Shown: positions 1-7,468 of the stretch, one piece after another
Position numbering within the stretch: position 1 is the stretch's first letter
How the letters are laid out: the number at the start of each line of letters is the position of its first letter
From: Oscillospiraceae bacterium
GTDB taxonomy: Bacteria; Bacillota; Clostridia; Oscillospirales; QAMX01
Reading direction: 5' to 3'
Assembly: GCA_015067715.1 (NCBI GenBank)
Contig: SVLY01000021.1
Location: 1 to 38,488, forward strand
DNA length: 38,488 nucleotides
The notes under the pieces: generated by a model
Told to the model about the DNA's origin: nothing
Databases searched by the model: none
What the model saw: the letters and a program-made list of their open reading frames with translations, nothing else
Translations under genes and position numbers: made by a program

Positions 1-126
1 ATGAAATCCTGCTTCGCAGGGTTGTATTTAGACGGATTTGATTTCATCCAAGGGCTTGACCTTGGATTTCATCTGAACGAAGTGAAGATTTCATCGTTGC
101 CGTGCAACGATTTCATTCAACTGACA
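1..126. repeat. Array of short hairpins separated by ATTTCAT spacers
   Basis: Small inverted repeats alternate with a conserved ATTTCAT/ATGAAAT spacer. The clearest units are CCTGC-ttc-GCAGG, CCAAGG-gcttga-CCTTGG and CGTTG-ccgtg-CAACG, each flanked by GATTTCAT or ATTTCAT. The ORF reading through this stretch has no recognisable protein character. The array lies beyond a hairpin terminator downstream of the LuxR gene and continues past the window edge. It has the same design as the array at 7156-7287. Function unknown. Confidence 0.6.
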
Positions 127-129
127 GGA

Positions 130-171
130 AAAGAGAGAACATTTCGGATTGAACCGATTTGTTCTCTCTTT
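130..171. terminator. Hairpin terminator after the LuxR gene
   Basis: AAAGAGAGAACA (130-141) pairs with TGTTCTCTCTTT (160-171), with a further short CGG/CCG pairing inside. Reading leftwards, the direction of the LuxR gene, the stem ends in a short T run. The hairpin could also act on the other strand. It directly abuts the hairpin array. Confidence 0.55.
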
Positions 172-210
172 CTGTTTGTATAAGGGTCTGGGCAACTGCC
201 CATATTTGCG

Positions 211-224
211 TTTGACTAGTCAAA
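211..224. repeat. 14-bp perfect palindrome TTTGACTAGTCAAA
   Basis: The site lies in the 3' flank of the LuxR gene and is a perfect palindrome. No promoter is evident next to it, so an operator role is unsupported. The rest of 172-275 shows nothing else I can name. Confidence 0.3.
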
Positions 225-275
225 TGCGATGCTTGCGCTTTTGTCAAAGCAAAATTCTCCGCTTGGAGTATCACG

Positions 276-1343
276 CTATACAGAGAGCTCCGACAGGCGG
301 TCGCATCGGCGGAAAAGCTCAATATAGAGCATCAGCTCGTCCCGGGAGGCGACACCCAGCTTTTGGTAAATGCTTCGGTTGTGCTTTTTCACCGTGTGGA
401 TGCTGACGTAGGCAAGACCGGGTATCTCGGCGGTCTCGCGGCCTTCTATGTAATAGGCGAGTATCCGTTTTTCGGCGGCAGTGAGAGTTGCAACTTTTGA
501 GGAAAAACCGGAAAAGAGCTCCTCAAGGTTGGGCGGCAGCGCACCGTCGGCAGGCGGCAGGGGTGCAGGGGCGGTATCCCGAAGAATGCCGTGGAGCAGC
601 AAAAGAAGTATCTCGGTGATAACGTAGGAGACGGAGAGAAACTCAAAGTCCACGTCAACCATCTGTTCCACAAGCCATATGCTTACGTTCCCGGAAACTA
701 TGGCAGAGACGAAGAAAACGTACTGGCCAGAGGGGAGCTTCTTTTTCACGGCGGAGAAAATGATAACGGCGACCATAAGGGAAAAGAAAGAGAAAAGGTA
801 GAGCGAATAGGTAAAGTGCAAGGGTCCGTATTCCTTTATGAGCCTTGTTGCTCCGTTGACCTGCTCGATGGAGACCTCGGAATAGTAGAGCTTACCCGCG
901 CCGCCGCTTGCGGCGATGAGGAATGCCAGCGTGGAACAGGAAACGAGCAAAGCATACATCCATTTTTTCAGCCGGATATTGCAGATGTTCAGCACGATGA
1001 TCAGCATGAACATAATGAGATATGCCGCCCCGAGATAGGAGAGGCGGTTTGCCCAAAGGGCAAATTCAAGAGTTTTGGCAACGGAAGTCAGGAAAAAGCC
1101 CAGGTTTGAAAGCGCCACACAAGTATAAAGAAGAAGGAATTTAGGATCCCTGTGTTTGCAGAACAGAGCATACCACAGAGTCAACAGCACAGATATGGCG
1201 GCGGTACATCCGTAAAAAACGATAGCTCCGCCGGCAAAACCGTCGGCACCGGCACTTGCGGCCAGAGCCCGGGGAGAAACAGTGAGAATAAGACCTGCTG
1301 CAACAGATGGCAGAGCCAGGTATTTGTTTGTTTTAGCGGTCAT
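276..1343 (-). CDS. Membrane-bound LuxR-family transcriptional regulator (7TM sensor fused to HTH)
   Basis: 355 aa. The first ~260 residues are largely hydrophobic with about seven membrane segments, and the stretch containing 'ANRLSYLGAAYL' resembles the 7TM input domain found at the N terminus of some histidine kinases. A Pro-rich linker (~265-280) leads to a C-terminal LuxR-type helix-turn-helix ('LTAAEKRILAYYIEGRETAEI', then 'SIHTVKKHNRSIYQKLGV'). There is no kinase or receiver domain, so it should act as a one-component regulator that binds DNA while in the membrane. AAAAGGAGGGAAACAGCAATG gives a strong ribosome site and supports this start. It is monocistronic with its own consensus promoter. 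The ligand and targets cannot be read from the sequence. Confidence 0.85.
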   Translation of the reverse strand: MTAKTNKYLALPSVAAGLILTVSPRALAASAGADGFAGGAIVFYGCTAAISVLLTLWYALFCKHRDPKFLLLYTCVALSNLGFFLTSVAKTLEFALWANRLSYLGAAYLIMFMLIIVLNICNIRLKKWMYALLVSCSTLAFLIAASGGAGKLYYSEVSIEQVNGATRLIKEYGPLHFTYSLYLFSFFSLMVAVIIFSAVKKKLPSGQYVFFVSAIVSGNVSIWLVEQMVDVDFEFLSVSYVITEILLLLLHGILRDTAPAPLPPADGALPPNLEELFSGFSSKVATLTAAEKRILAYYIEGRETAEIPGLAYVSIHTVKKHNRSIYQKLGVASRDELMLYIELFRRCDRLSELSV

Positions 1344-1386
1344 TGCTGTTTCCCTCCTTTTATGTCAAACGTTTAGTATGACAAAT

Positions 1387-1415
1387 ATTATAGATTGAAT
1401 TTCACTGTTTGTCAA
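1387..1415 (-). promoter_or_regulatory. Sigma-A type promoter of the LuxR gene
   Basis: TTGACA (1410-1415) and TATAAT (1387-1392) on the minus strand with a 17-bp spacer, a perfect consensus. Just downstream, a TGTCA...TGACA inverted repeat in the leader could be an autoregulatory operator, which is speculative. Confidence 0.85.
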
Positions 1416-1471
1416 TGGCAAAACAGGTCTTGGGGGGGTCAAGGCTTTCCCTGATAAGGTGAAGCCGAAAG

Positions 1472-2818
1472 TTATTTCAGCTTGCGGTAGACCGTGAAAT
1501 ACATTGCGGTGAATGCCGCAAGGCCGCCCACGGCGTTTGAAACGGGCTCTGCCAGAAAAACTCCCTTAACTCCCAGCCCAAGTGCGGGGAGGATGACTGT
1601 GAGGGGTACGACGATGATGACCTTGCGGAAAAGGGAGAAAAAGATGGCTTCCTTTGCTTTCCCCAAAGCCTGAAAGGTGATCTGGCCTGCAAACTGGAAG
1701 GCCATGAACACAAAGCCCAAAAAGTAGAGATTCATCATCTCGGCGCCCAAGGTGACGGTTTCGGCCTGGTCTGTGAAGATGCCCATGAGAAACCTTGGGA
1801 ATACCATCACCGCCGCCCAGGCAAAAAGGGTGTACACCGTGCCGAGAATGGCGGTAAAGCGGATAGCCTGGCGCACCCGGTCGAATTTCTTTGCCCCGTA
1901 GTTATAGCCCATAATGGGCTGGGCGCCGTGGCTTATGCCGGAGACCGGCAGGGAGACCATTTCTCTCACGGAGTTCAGCACCGTCATTATGCCAACGTAA
2001 AGGTCGCCGCCGTGAAGCTGGAGCTGGTTGTTGCAGACTATCTGAACTATGCTTCCCGTGGCCTGCATAACAAAGCCGGGAAGACCGAGGGTGAATATCT
2101 TTTTGACCAGAGAAAAGCGGAGCTTCATTTTGCTCAGTTTTAGCCTGAGTATCGCCCGTCTGCCCGTGAGAAAGCACAGCACCCACGCGGCGCTTGCGAT
2201 CTGGCTTATGACCGTTGCCAGAGCCGCACCGGAAACCCCCATTCGGAAAACGAAGATAAACAGGGGGTCGAGGGCGATATTCAGCGCGGCGCCTAAAACT
2301 GTTGTGCACATTCCGATCTTTGGAAAGCCCTGGGCGTTTATGTAGCTGTTGAGACCTGCCGTGACCATGGAGAAAAACGTGCCGAAGAGGTAAATGCGAA
2401 GGTATTGGTTAGCGTAGAAAAAAGAATCGTCGCTGGCGCCGAAGAGATAGAGTATCGGCCTTCTCAGGAAAAAACAGAGCAGGAACAGCACCAGGGAGGA
2501 TCCGGCGATAAGGGCGAAAACGTTGCCCATGACCGTTTCGGCCTCGTCGGTGTCGCCGCGACCCCGGGCAAGGGAGAATATGGTGGCGCCGCCGGTGCCG
2601 AAAAGGCTTGTGAACGCGGCGATTATTATTATAACGGGAAAGGTTATGCCAAGTCCGGTGAGGGCAAGGTCGCCTATGTTCTCGAGGTGGCCTATGTAGA
2701 TCCTGTCAACGATATTATAAAGAAGCTGAACTGCCTGGGCAAGGGTGAGGGGTATTGCCTGGGCGATTATCAGCTTTTTTACCGACCCAACGGAAAAATC
2801 GTTTTTGGCGGCTGTCAC
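1472..2818 (-). CDS. MATE-family multidrug/cation antiporter
   Basis: About 448 aa from the GTG at 2818. The N terminus 'NDFSVGSVKKLIIAQAIPLTLAQ' followed by 'LYNIVDRIYIGH' is typical of MATE exporters, and twelve hydrophobic segments follow. The internal repeat 'GLPGFVMQATGSIVQIVCN' marks the second half. It should export drugs or metabolites in exchange for Na+ or H+. An ATG lies at 2860, but the TATAAT at 2864-2869 would place the RNA start inside that codon. The GTG at 2818, preceded by GAAGGAAGG, fits both the promoter and the usual MATE N terminus. Substrate unknown. Confidence 0.85.
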   Translation of the reverse strand: MTAAKNDFSVGSVKKLIIAQAIPLTLAQAVQLLYNIVDRIYIGHLENIGDLALTGLGITFPVIIIIAAFTSLFGTGGATIFSLARGRGDTDEAETVMGNVFALIAGSSLVLFLLCFFLRRPILYLFGASDDSFFYANQYLRIYLFGTFFSMVTAGLNSYINAQGFPKIGMCTTVLGAALNIALDPLFIFVFRMGVSGAALATVISQIASAAWVLCFLTGRRAILRLKLSKMKLRFSLVKKIFTLGLPGFVMQATGSIVQIVCNNQLQLHGGDLYVGIMTVLNSVREMVSLPVSGISHGAQPIMGYNYGAKKFDRVRQAIRFTAILGTVYTLFAWAAVMVFPRFLMGIFTDQAETVTLGAEMMNLYFLGFVFMAFQFAGQITFQALGKAKEAIFFSLFRKVIIVVPLTVILPALGLGVKGVFLAEPVSNAVGGLAAFTAMYFTVYRKLK

Positions 2819-2863
2819 GGGGAAAATGCGCCTTCCTTCAATTGGTGTTTTGCTTGCCATATT

Positions 2864-2892
2864 ATTATACCACTTATGTCCCTTCTTTGCCA
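2864..2892 (-). promoter_or_regulatory. Likely promoter of the MATE gene
   Basis: TATAAT at 2864-2869 on the minus strand, with TGGCAA 17 bp upstream (2887-2892) as a weak -35. The predicted RNA start near 2857 leaves about a 39-nt leader to the GTG at 2818. Confidence 0.5.
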
Positions 2893-2894
2893 TA

Positions 2895-2931
2895 AGAAAA
2901 AACGCCGCAGAAAAAAGCTTTTTCTGCGGCG
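2895..2931 (-). terminator. Intrinsic terminator after the acyltransferase gene
   Basis: CGCCGCAGAAAAA (2903-2915) pairs with TTTTTCTGCGGCG (2919-2931). On the minus strand the stem is followed by a T tract (2895-2902). It ends the isomerase/acyltransferase operon. Confidence 0.85.
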
Positions 2932-2940
2932 GTGAGTGGG

Positions 2941-3765
2941 TTACATGGTTTTGACGTAGCTGTCGATATCCTGGTCTTCGTTGTAGGTGGGGTCTCCGGG
3001 GTTTATGCCGTTCATCACCTGCATAACGTGATAGGTCTCGGCGCGAAGCTTTTCTGCGGCGTCCGTGGGGGAGATGGACTTGTCGCAAAACAGCGGAGCG
3101 CCCACGTGGAGGTCAACTGCGGGCTTTTTGGTGAAAAGCCGGGTGATTCCCCGGCGCTCTCTGAAGGACATGGTTATGGGGATAATGGGGCGGTCGAATT
3201 TAACTGCGTACCGGAACACGGCCTTTTTCAGCGGGCGTATGTCCGGATAGAAGAACCACAGTGACCCTTCGGGATAGACGTGCATCCATTTTTTAGAGGC
3301 AAGCACCTCTTCCATGGCTTGTTTGAACTTCACCATACAGCGCATGCTGTGGGTGGGAATGGGAATTCCTCCCGCAAGGCGGATAAGGGGGCCGTTTGGC
3401 CCTTCGAGGTTGGTCTTCCACGCGGGAAAGAACGAAAGCCTCGGGCGGATAGCCTTAAGCACGCAGAGAAAGTCCCACATAAAAACGTGGTTTGAAACGG
3501 TTATCGCTCCGTTTTTCAGAGCTTCCCGGTGGGGCTTCAGGTTTTCTTTCCCGTAGATCTTAAGCCCGTGGGTGATGCGCAAAAGCCAGAAAACCACGGT
3601 GTTCAGAATCACCCACAGAAAGACCCTTTTACACTTGTACCAAAAGCTTTTCTGAAGGTAGGGATAGGTCTCGTTCAGGTCAACGTCCCGCAGGTGGGGA
3701 ACGTCTATCATGTGCTCGTCGCTCTTTTCGGGATAGACGTAGTCAAGCTTATGTCTGTAATACAC
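2941..3765 (-). CDS. PlsC-type 1-acyl-sn-glycerol-3-phosphate acyltransferase family protein
   Basis: 274 aa. The acyltransferase motif NHxxxxD is present as 'NHVFMWD', with the second block 'YPEGS' about 90 residues later and a hydrophobic segment 'VFLWVILNTVVFWLL' just before the catalytic domain. The family transfers acyl chains to lysophosphatidate or related acceptors at the membrane. I chose the GTG start because AAAGAGGGGG lies 8 nt upstream; the open frame extends further only into the neighbouring gene. It follows the TIM-barrel gene by 44 nt and is probably co-transcribed. The acceptor could be something other than lysophosphatidate. Confidence 0.8.
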   Translation of the reverse strand: MYYRHKLDYVYPEKSDEHMIDVPHLRDVDLNETYPYLQKSFWYKCKRVFLWVILNTVVFWLLRITHGLKIYGKENLKPHREALKNGAITVSNHVFMWDFLCVLKAIRPRLSFFPAWKTNLEGPNGPLIRLAGGIPIPTHSMRCMVKFKQAMEEVLASKKWMHVYPEGSLWFFYPDIRPLKKAVFRYAVKFDRPIIPITMSFRERRGITRLFTKKPAVDLHVGAPLFCDKSISPTDAAEKLRAETYHVMQVMNGINPGDPTYNEDQDIDSYVKTM

Positions 3766-3809
3766 GGTTTGGCCCCCTCTTTTTTTTATCTCTGTACGGC
3801 CGGTGTTTT

Positions 3810-4664
3810 TTATTCCCACATACCGAGGTTTGGCTTTCTGCGGGCGATAACGGTGAGGTCTTTGCCTTCGAAGATCTCGTTTGCGTTCCGGGCAAAATCG
3901 GCGCAGGTCAGAGCCCTGTCGCGGAGAATGGTTGCCGGGCATTCAAAGCCCAGCTCGTAAAGCCAGGGGCCGCTGTACCCCGTGGCTTTGATTGCGGCGT
4001 AAAGCTCTTTCCAGTCCACGTCGCCCTCTCCGGGAAGCCAGTGGCGCTCGTTTACAAAATCGTAGTCCGAAACGTGAAGGGTGACTATCTTGTCGCCCAC
4101 GGCGTTTGCGTAGCCCACAAGATCCTCGGAGAGCATATGGTTTGTGTCAAAGCATGAGCGCAGAGCGCTGTGGGCCGAGAGAAGCTCGAGCATTTCCGCA
4201 GAGCAGTTTCCAAGACAGGTGCGGGGAAGATCCTCAACGCAGATCACCGCCCCAAGCTCTGCGGCCTTTTGGGCCAGAAGGGCGAGATGTTCCTTCGCGC
4301 AGGCAAGGCGGAGGGGGCGATCCTCGGGAGAGATGGGCTCGCCGCTGGGGTGGACGATGAATTTTTCAATGCCGATGGCGGTGGCCTTTTTGATAAGCCC
4401 CAGATAATAGTCTACGGTTGCCCCTGCAAGGTCGGGATTTGAGATATCTATCTCCGAAAAGGGAGCGAAGGGCAGATGGAAGGACCAGAGTATAACTTCG
4501 CTGTTTTTGGCAAGCTCTGCGATGCGGTCGAAGTCCATGGCCTCGCAGGCCGCTTTGCCCTCAGAGATCTCCATATGGGTGATTCCGGAGGAGATATAGC
4601 TTTTGAAAAGCTCTTCGTCAAGTCTTTTTCCGCAGGAAGAAAGACCGATGATGGGTCTGTTCAC
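3810..4664 (-). CDS. Sugar phosphate isomerase/epimerase family TIM barrel
   Basis: 284 aa, GTG start with GGCGGTGGAGCT upstream. It has the xylose-isomerase-like TIM-barrel pattern: 'THMEISEG' near the start, 'KFIVHPSGE' in the middle, 'VICVEDLP' carrying a likely metal-binding Glu, then 'CFDTNHML' and 'LHVSDYD' with further metal ligands, and a late 'YELGFE'. Members isomerise or epimerise sugars or inositols, and some are endonuclease IV relatives. The substrate cannot be told. It is the first gene of a two-gene operon with the acyltransferase. Confidence 0.75.
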   Translation of the reverse strand: MNRPIIGLSSCGKRLDEELFKSYISSGITHMEISEGKAACEAMDFDRIAELAKNSEVILWSFHLPFAPFSEIDISNPDLAGATVDYYLGLIKKATAIGIEKFIVHPSGEPISPEDRPLRLACAKEHLALLAQKAAELGAVICVEDLPRTCLGNCSAEMLELLSAHSALRSCFDTNHMLSEDLVGYANAVGDKIVTLHVSDYDFVNERHWLPGEGDVDWKELYAAIKATGYSGPWLYELGFECPATILRDRALTCADFARNANEIFEGKDLTVIARRKPNLGMWE

Positions 4665-4701
4665 AGCTCCACCGCCTTTTTTGCAGATTTATGTCGAAAC
4701 A

Positions 4702-4730
4702 ATTATACTATGCCCCGGTGAAAAAAGCAA
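4702..4730 (-). promoter_or_regulatory. Promoter of the TIM-barrel/acyltransferase operon
   Basis: TTGCTT (4725-4730) and TATAAT (4702-4707) on the minus strand, 17-bp spacer. The -35 abuts the T tract of the preceding terminator. Confidence 0.65.
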
Positions 4731-4731
4731 G

Positions 4732-4767
4732 AAAAAACTCTCCCACGGGCCGGTTGCCATGGGAGAG
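4732..4767 (-). terminator. Intrinsic terminator after the MaoC gene
   Basis: CTCTCCCA (4738-4745) pairs with TGGGAGAG (4760-4767) around a 14-nt loop. Reading leftwards it is followed by six Ts. It ends the hydrolase-glycosidase-MaoC operon. Confidence 0.8.
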
Positions 4768-4776
4768 CGGTGTATT

Positions 4777-5211
4777 TTATTCTGCCGGGCGGCATTTCAC
4801 CACGGCTTCGGTGACGTTGGTGAGAACGGTCTCGCCCTTTTGGTTCCGGGCTTCGATCGTGATCTCCACAAGCCCGTTTTTGGTGTTCCGCTTTGTAAGC
4901 CCGGTCACGGTAGCCTGCCCTGTGAGAACGTCCCCGGCAAAGACGGGGCGCAGCCATTCTATCTTCGTGGATTTTCCGGCAACGAGCTCTTCTCCGAAGA
5001 GATCCACCTCAAGGTATTTCGCCCATACAGCCATGAACGACATAACTCCCGGGGCGATAAGCTGGCCAAAGCGGGTGGTTTTGGCATACTCCTCGTCGGT
5101 GTGGAGGGGAATATTGTCGTACTCGGCGGCAAAGGCCAGCATTTTTTGTTTGTCTATCACCGCCGGGGCAATGGACAGGGTCTTTCCAAGGGGGATATCT
5201 TCAAAATACAT
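4777..5211 (-). CDS. MaoC-like hot-dog fold dehydratase
   Basis: 144 aa, a normal size for a single-hot-dog MaoC hydratase. The hydratase motif is clear: 'YDNIPLHTDEEYA' supplies the catalytic Asp and His, followed by 'FGQLIAPGV'. Such enzymes hydrate or dehydrate enoyl-CoA esters. The start lies 5 nt after the stop of the glycosidase gene, whose end carries CGAGGT as ribosome site, so the two are translationally linked. Why an enoyl hydratase is coupled to a glycosidase is unclear. Confidence 0.85.
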   Translation of the reverse strand: MYFEDIPLGKTLSIAPAVIDKQKMLAFAAEYDNIPLHTDEEYAKTTRFGQLIAPGVMSFMAVWAKYLEVDLFGEELVAGKSTKIEWLRPVFAGDVLTGQATVTGLTKRNTKNGLVEITIEARNQKGETVLTNVTEAVVKCRPAE

Positions 5212-5216
5212 TATTA

Positions 5217-6248
5217 TTACCTCGGTTCAAGGGGAATGCACACGACCTGGGTGCGCTGGGTGAAATCATAGGGGCGGCCAAAGCCTGCGGCGCAGAAAAT
5301 GTGGGTGGGCTGACCTTTTTCGTTGAAGAGCAGGGATGGGCGCTCCAGATTGCCAAGGGTGAAGGTCTCTCCGGAGGCAAACTCAAGGGTGCGTGAATAG
5401 ACCTTGGGGTTGGGGGCGATCGTAAATTCCCGGCAATCGTCGCTTTCGGCGTAGAACCCGGCGCCCCATTCGCCGGTTATGCCGTATGAGCCGTGCTTGA
5501 CGTCGTCCTTGGCGATAAGGCAGAATTTTTTCCGGTCGCTGTCAAACCAGATAAAGGGGTCTTCGACGTGCATATCCTCGTCCTCAAAATTGAGAATGGG
5601 ATCCTCGCAGAGCCTTGTGAACTCGCCCTCCGGAGAGGGTGCAACGGCAATACCCAGCTTCAGAGGGGCGTTGCAGTAGCTTCGGGATTTGTAGATCATG
5701 TAGGTGGTGCCGTCGGGCTTTATGACAACGCTGGGGTTGGTGGTTATGGTGCAGTCCCAATGGGATGGGTCGCGGGGGGAGAGCAGGGGACTGTTTCGGC
5801 GGACAAACTCGCCGAAAATATCGTCCGCAACGGCAAGGCCGATGCGCTTGCGGTTCCAGGTCTCAAGATAGCGGTTGCCTATATCGGCAGAGTTCTCCGT
5901 GGGGATGGGTCCGCCGTAGGTGGTGCCCATATAATAGAGGTAGAACTTTCCGTTGTGGCGGCGGATGCAGGTGTTGTGGGTGTTCATTCCGTCGAAATAT
6001 TCCCGTCCACGGCGGGGAAGGACGACTCTTTTGAACTCATAGGGTCCCTCGGGACGGTCGGCAACGCACTGGACTATCTCGCTGTTGAATACCCAGTTGC
6101 AACCAAAGCCCAGCTTCTGGGGCCAGCGGGAACAGAAAAGATGGTATTTGCCGTTCACCTCAATAACCGCGCTGTCCCAGACGAAATAGTCCGGCATATC
6201 CAAAGCGACGGAAGCCCGACCCATTTTATAGGGGAAGTCAGATGTCAT
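5217..6248 (-). CDS. Beta-propeller glycoside hydrolase family protein (GH43/GH117/GH130-like)
   Basis: 343 aa, no signal peptide, so probably cytoplasmic. Repeated blade patterns are visible: 'GKYHLFCSRWP', 'GKFYLYYMGTTYG', 'TTYMIYKSRSY', 'KKFCLIAKDD', each an aromatic beta strand following a G/K-rich turn, as in five-bladed propeller glycosidases. Acidic candidates include Asp in 'YFVWDSAV' and the 'VEDPFIW' block. These folds hydrolyse or phosphorolyse oligosaccharides; the exact family and linkage cannot be settled by eye. AAGGAG lies upstream of the ATG. It is the middle gene of a three-gene operon. Confidence 0.7.
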   Translation of the reverse strand: MTSDFPYKMGRASVALDMPDYFVWDSAVIEVNGKYHLFCSRWPQKLGFGCNWVFNSEIVQCVADRPEGPYEFKRVVLPRRGREYFDGMNTHNTCIRRHNGKFYLYYMGTTYGGPIPTENSADIGNRYLETWNRKRIGLAVADDIFGEFVRRNSPLLSPRDPSHWDCTITTNPSVVIKPDGTTYMIYKSRSYCNAPLKLGIAVAPSPEGEFTRLCEDPILNFEDEDMHVEDPFIWFDSDRKKFCLIAKDDVKHGSYGITGEWGAGFYAESDDCREFTIAPNPKVYSRTLEFASGETFTLGNLERPSLLFNEKGQPTHIFCAAGFGRPYDFTQRTQVVCIPLEPR

Positions 6249-6271
6249 CTTAACAATCTCCTTTCGTGGGG

Positions 6272-6985
6272 TCAGTTGAAGTTTGCAAGTATGGAACGGA
6301 TATACTCAAGACTTGCCTCGGGAGAGAGGTCGCAGTGGTCGTGCAGGGGAACAACGTGGAAATCGATCCTGTGGTCTTTTTTCATGGCTTCAACGAAGGG
6401 GACGGAGTGTTTTTCCATGTTTACGGCACGGTCGTGGGTGCAATGGAAGACCGTGTAGCTGATATCGGGCATTTTTTCTGCCAGGTGCAGGGGGGAACAG
6501 GAGCGCATTGCTGTCTGAAGATCGCAAGCGTATTCCCCAAAGGCGCTGTACATCGTCCGGGGGAGGTCGGGACGCTCGGTGAAGTGATAGGGGAGATCGC
6601 ACACGGGACAGTTGGCAACACAGGCGCAGGGTGTTATTTTTGCATAGGCGCAGTACACGAGGGCAGCAAGCCCGCCCATGGAACCGCCTACGGAAACGAT
6701 CTTCGCATCTTCGCCCAGACCGTATTTTCGGCACAGAACGGAGATGACCTCGTCGGTGTATGCCACGGCCTGTCTGTTCATCCAGGACCAGGGGTTATAA
6801 TATACTGTGACGTAAATAATACCCTTTTCGGCAAACTCCCGGGCTTCCCCGCTGTCCGTATTGAACATGGGCATACCGCCAAGTCCGGGGAAATTGACAA
6901 CGATCCCCTTTACCTCAGCTTTGATAAGGTGGTCGTTTGAGTAGGCAAAGCTGCGGAGGTTTTCGTAGGTGATTATCTTTTCCAT
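6272..6985 (-). CDS. Alpha/beta hydrolase (esterase/peptidase-like)
   Basis: 237 aa from the ATG at 6985, chosen because CGAAAGGAGA sits 7 nt upstream and the frame beyond it has no protein character. The nucleophile elbow is 'GGSMGG' (Ser), a likely acid is in 'CTHDRAVN', and the His is in 'LHDHCDL'. It has no signal peptide. With the propeller glycosidase and MaoC protein it may deacylate a sugar ester before or after glycosidic cleavage, which is inference from context only. First gene of the operon, under a strong promoter. Confidence 0.8.
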   Translation of the reverse strand: MEKIITYENLRSFAYSNDHLIKAEVKGIVVNFPGLGGMPMFNTDSGEAREFAEKGIIYVTVYYNPWSWMNRQAVAYTDEVISVLCRKYGLGEDAKIVSVGGSMGGLAALVYCAYAKITPCACVANCPVCDLPYHFTERPDLPRTMYSAFGEYACDLQTAMRSCSPLHLAEKMPDISYTVFHCTHDRAVNMEKHSVPFVEAMKKDHRIDFHVVPLHDHCDLSPEASLEYIRSILANFN

Positions 6986-7025
6986 AGAAGTGTCTCCTTT
7001 CGACGGAGGGGTGTCCGTGGTGTTA

Positions 7026-7054
7026 ATTGTACCACAGATGCGTTTCGATTTCAA
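7026..7054 (-). promoter_or_regulatory. Promoter of the hydrolase-glycosidase-MaoC operon
   Basis: TTGAAA (7049-7054) and TACAAT (7026-7031) on the minus strand with a 17-bp spacer. Confidence 0.75.
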
Positions 7055-7155
7055 CGGGAGAGTATTGCGGCAACGGGCGGTGGAAATGAAAAACAGGAAC
7101 AGAACCGCCGGGGGCACATTAGCTCCATTACATCACAAATTCTCTGTTTATTCAA

Positions 7156-7287
7156 GTGAAATATTGCTCCTTCGTCGCAATGTGAAATGAAATTCGTTCC
7201 TTCACACGCCGCGGGCGTATTTCACTGCCGCAGGCAATTTCACACGCGCCAGCGTATTTCACTCGTTCCGCAGGAACGAATTTCACT
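7156..7287. repeat. Second array of hairpins separated by ATTTCAC spacers
   Basis: Units read left to right: GTGAAAT, ATTGC...GCAAT, GTGAAAT; a degenerate unit; then ACGCC-gcg-GGCGT, TGCC-gca-GGCA, ACGC-gcca-GCGT and TCGTTCC-gca-GGAACGA, each followed by ATTTCAC(T). The arms change from unit to unit while the 7-8 bp spacer is kept. The array lies immediately beyond the tRNA-Gln terminator in the direction of transcription, the same arrangement as at 1-171. No ORF of note crosses it. Confidence 0.7.
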
Positions 7288-7288
7288 G

Positions 7289-7322
7289 AAAAAAGCCATT
7301 CGCTTTCGCGAATGGCTTTTTT
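7289..7322 (-). terminator. Intrinsic terminator of tRNA-Gln
   Basis: AAAAAAGCCATTCGC (7289-7303) pairs perfectly with GCGAATGGCTTTTTT (7308-7322) around a TTTC loop. It is the canonical U-tract terminator and lies 5 nt past the tRNA 3' end. Confidence 0.9.
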
Positions 7323-7327
7323 CTTGC

Positions 7328-7398
7328 CTGCGGAACTAGGATTCGAACCCAGACAAACAGAGTCAGAGTCTGCCGTGCTACCGTTACACAATTCCGCA
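7328..7398 (-). tRNA. tRNA-Gln (anticodon CUG)
   Basis: The minus strand folds into a cloverleaf: a 7-bp acceptor stem TGCGGAA/TTCCGCA with discriminator G, a GTAACGGTA-type D loop, an anticodon stem GCAGA/TCTGT with loop CTCTGAC (anticodon CTG, reading CAG), and a T arm CTGGG-TTCGAAT-CCTAG. CCA is not encoded. It has its own consensus promoter and terminator, so it is a single-gene unit. Confidence 0.93.
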
Positions 7399-7409
7399 AC
7401 GACTTGCAT

Positions 7410-7438
7410 ATTATAACTCCGATCTTCAGATTTGTCAA
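7410..7438 (-). promoter_or_regulatory. Promoter of tRNA-Gln
   Basis: TTGACA (7433-7438) and TATAAT (7410-7415) on the minus strand, 17-bp spacer, perfect consensus. The predicted RNA start is near 7403, a few bases before the mature tRNA. Confidence 0.88.
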
Positions 7439-7468
7439 TAGGTTTTGGAGAAATTTTTCGAAAAATTT

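Noticed and set aside
1-183. 60-codon ORF across the first repeat array
   Set aside because: The frame is made of the repeat units and the terminator stem, without a ribosome site.
1440-1471. Terminator after the MATE gene
   Set aside because: Only a weak GGCTT/AAGCC pairing is visible and no U tract follows.
7156-7287. Possible CRISPR array
   Set aside because: The constant part is only 7-8 bp and the variable parts are self-complementary hairpins of uneven length; there is no ~30-bp repeat and no cas gene.
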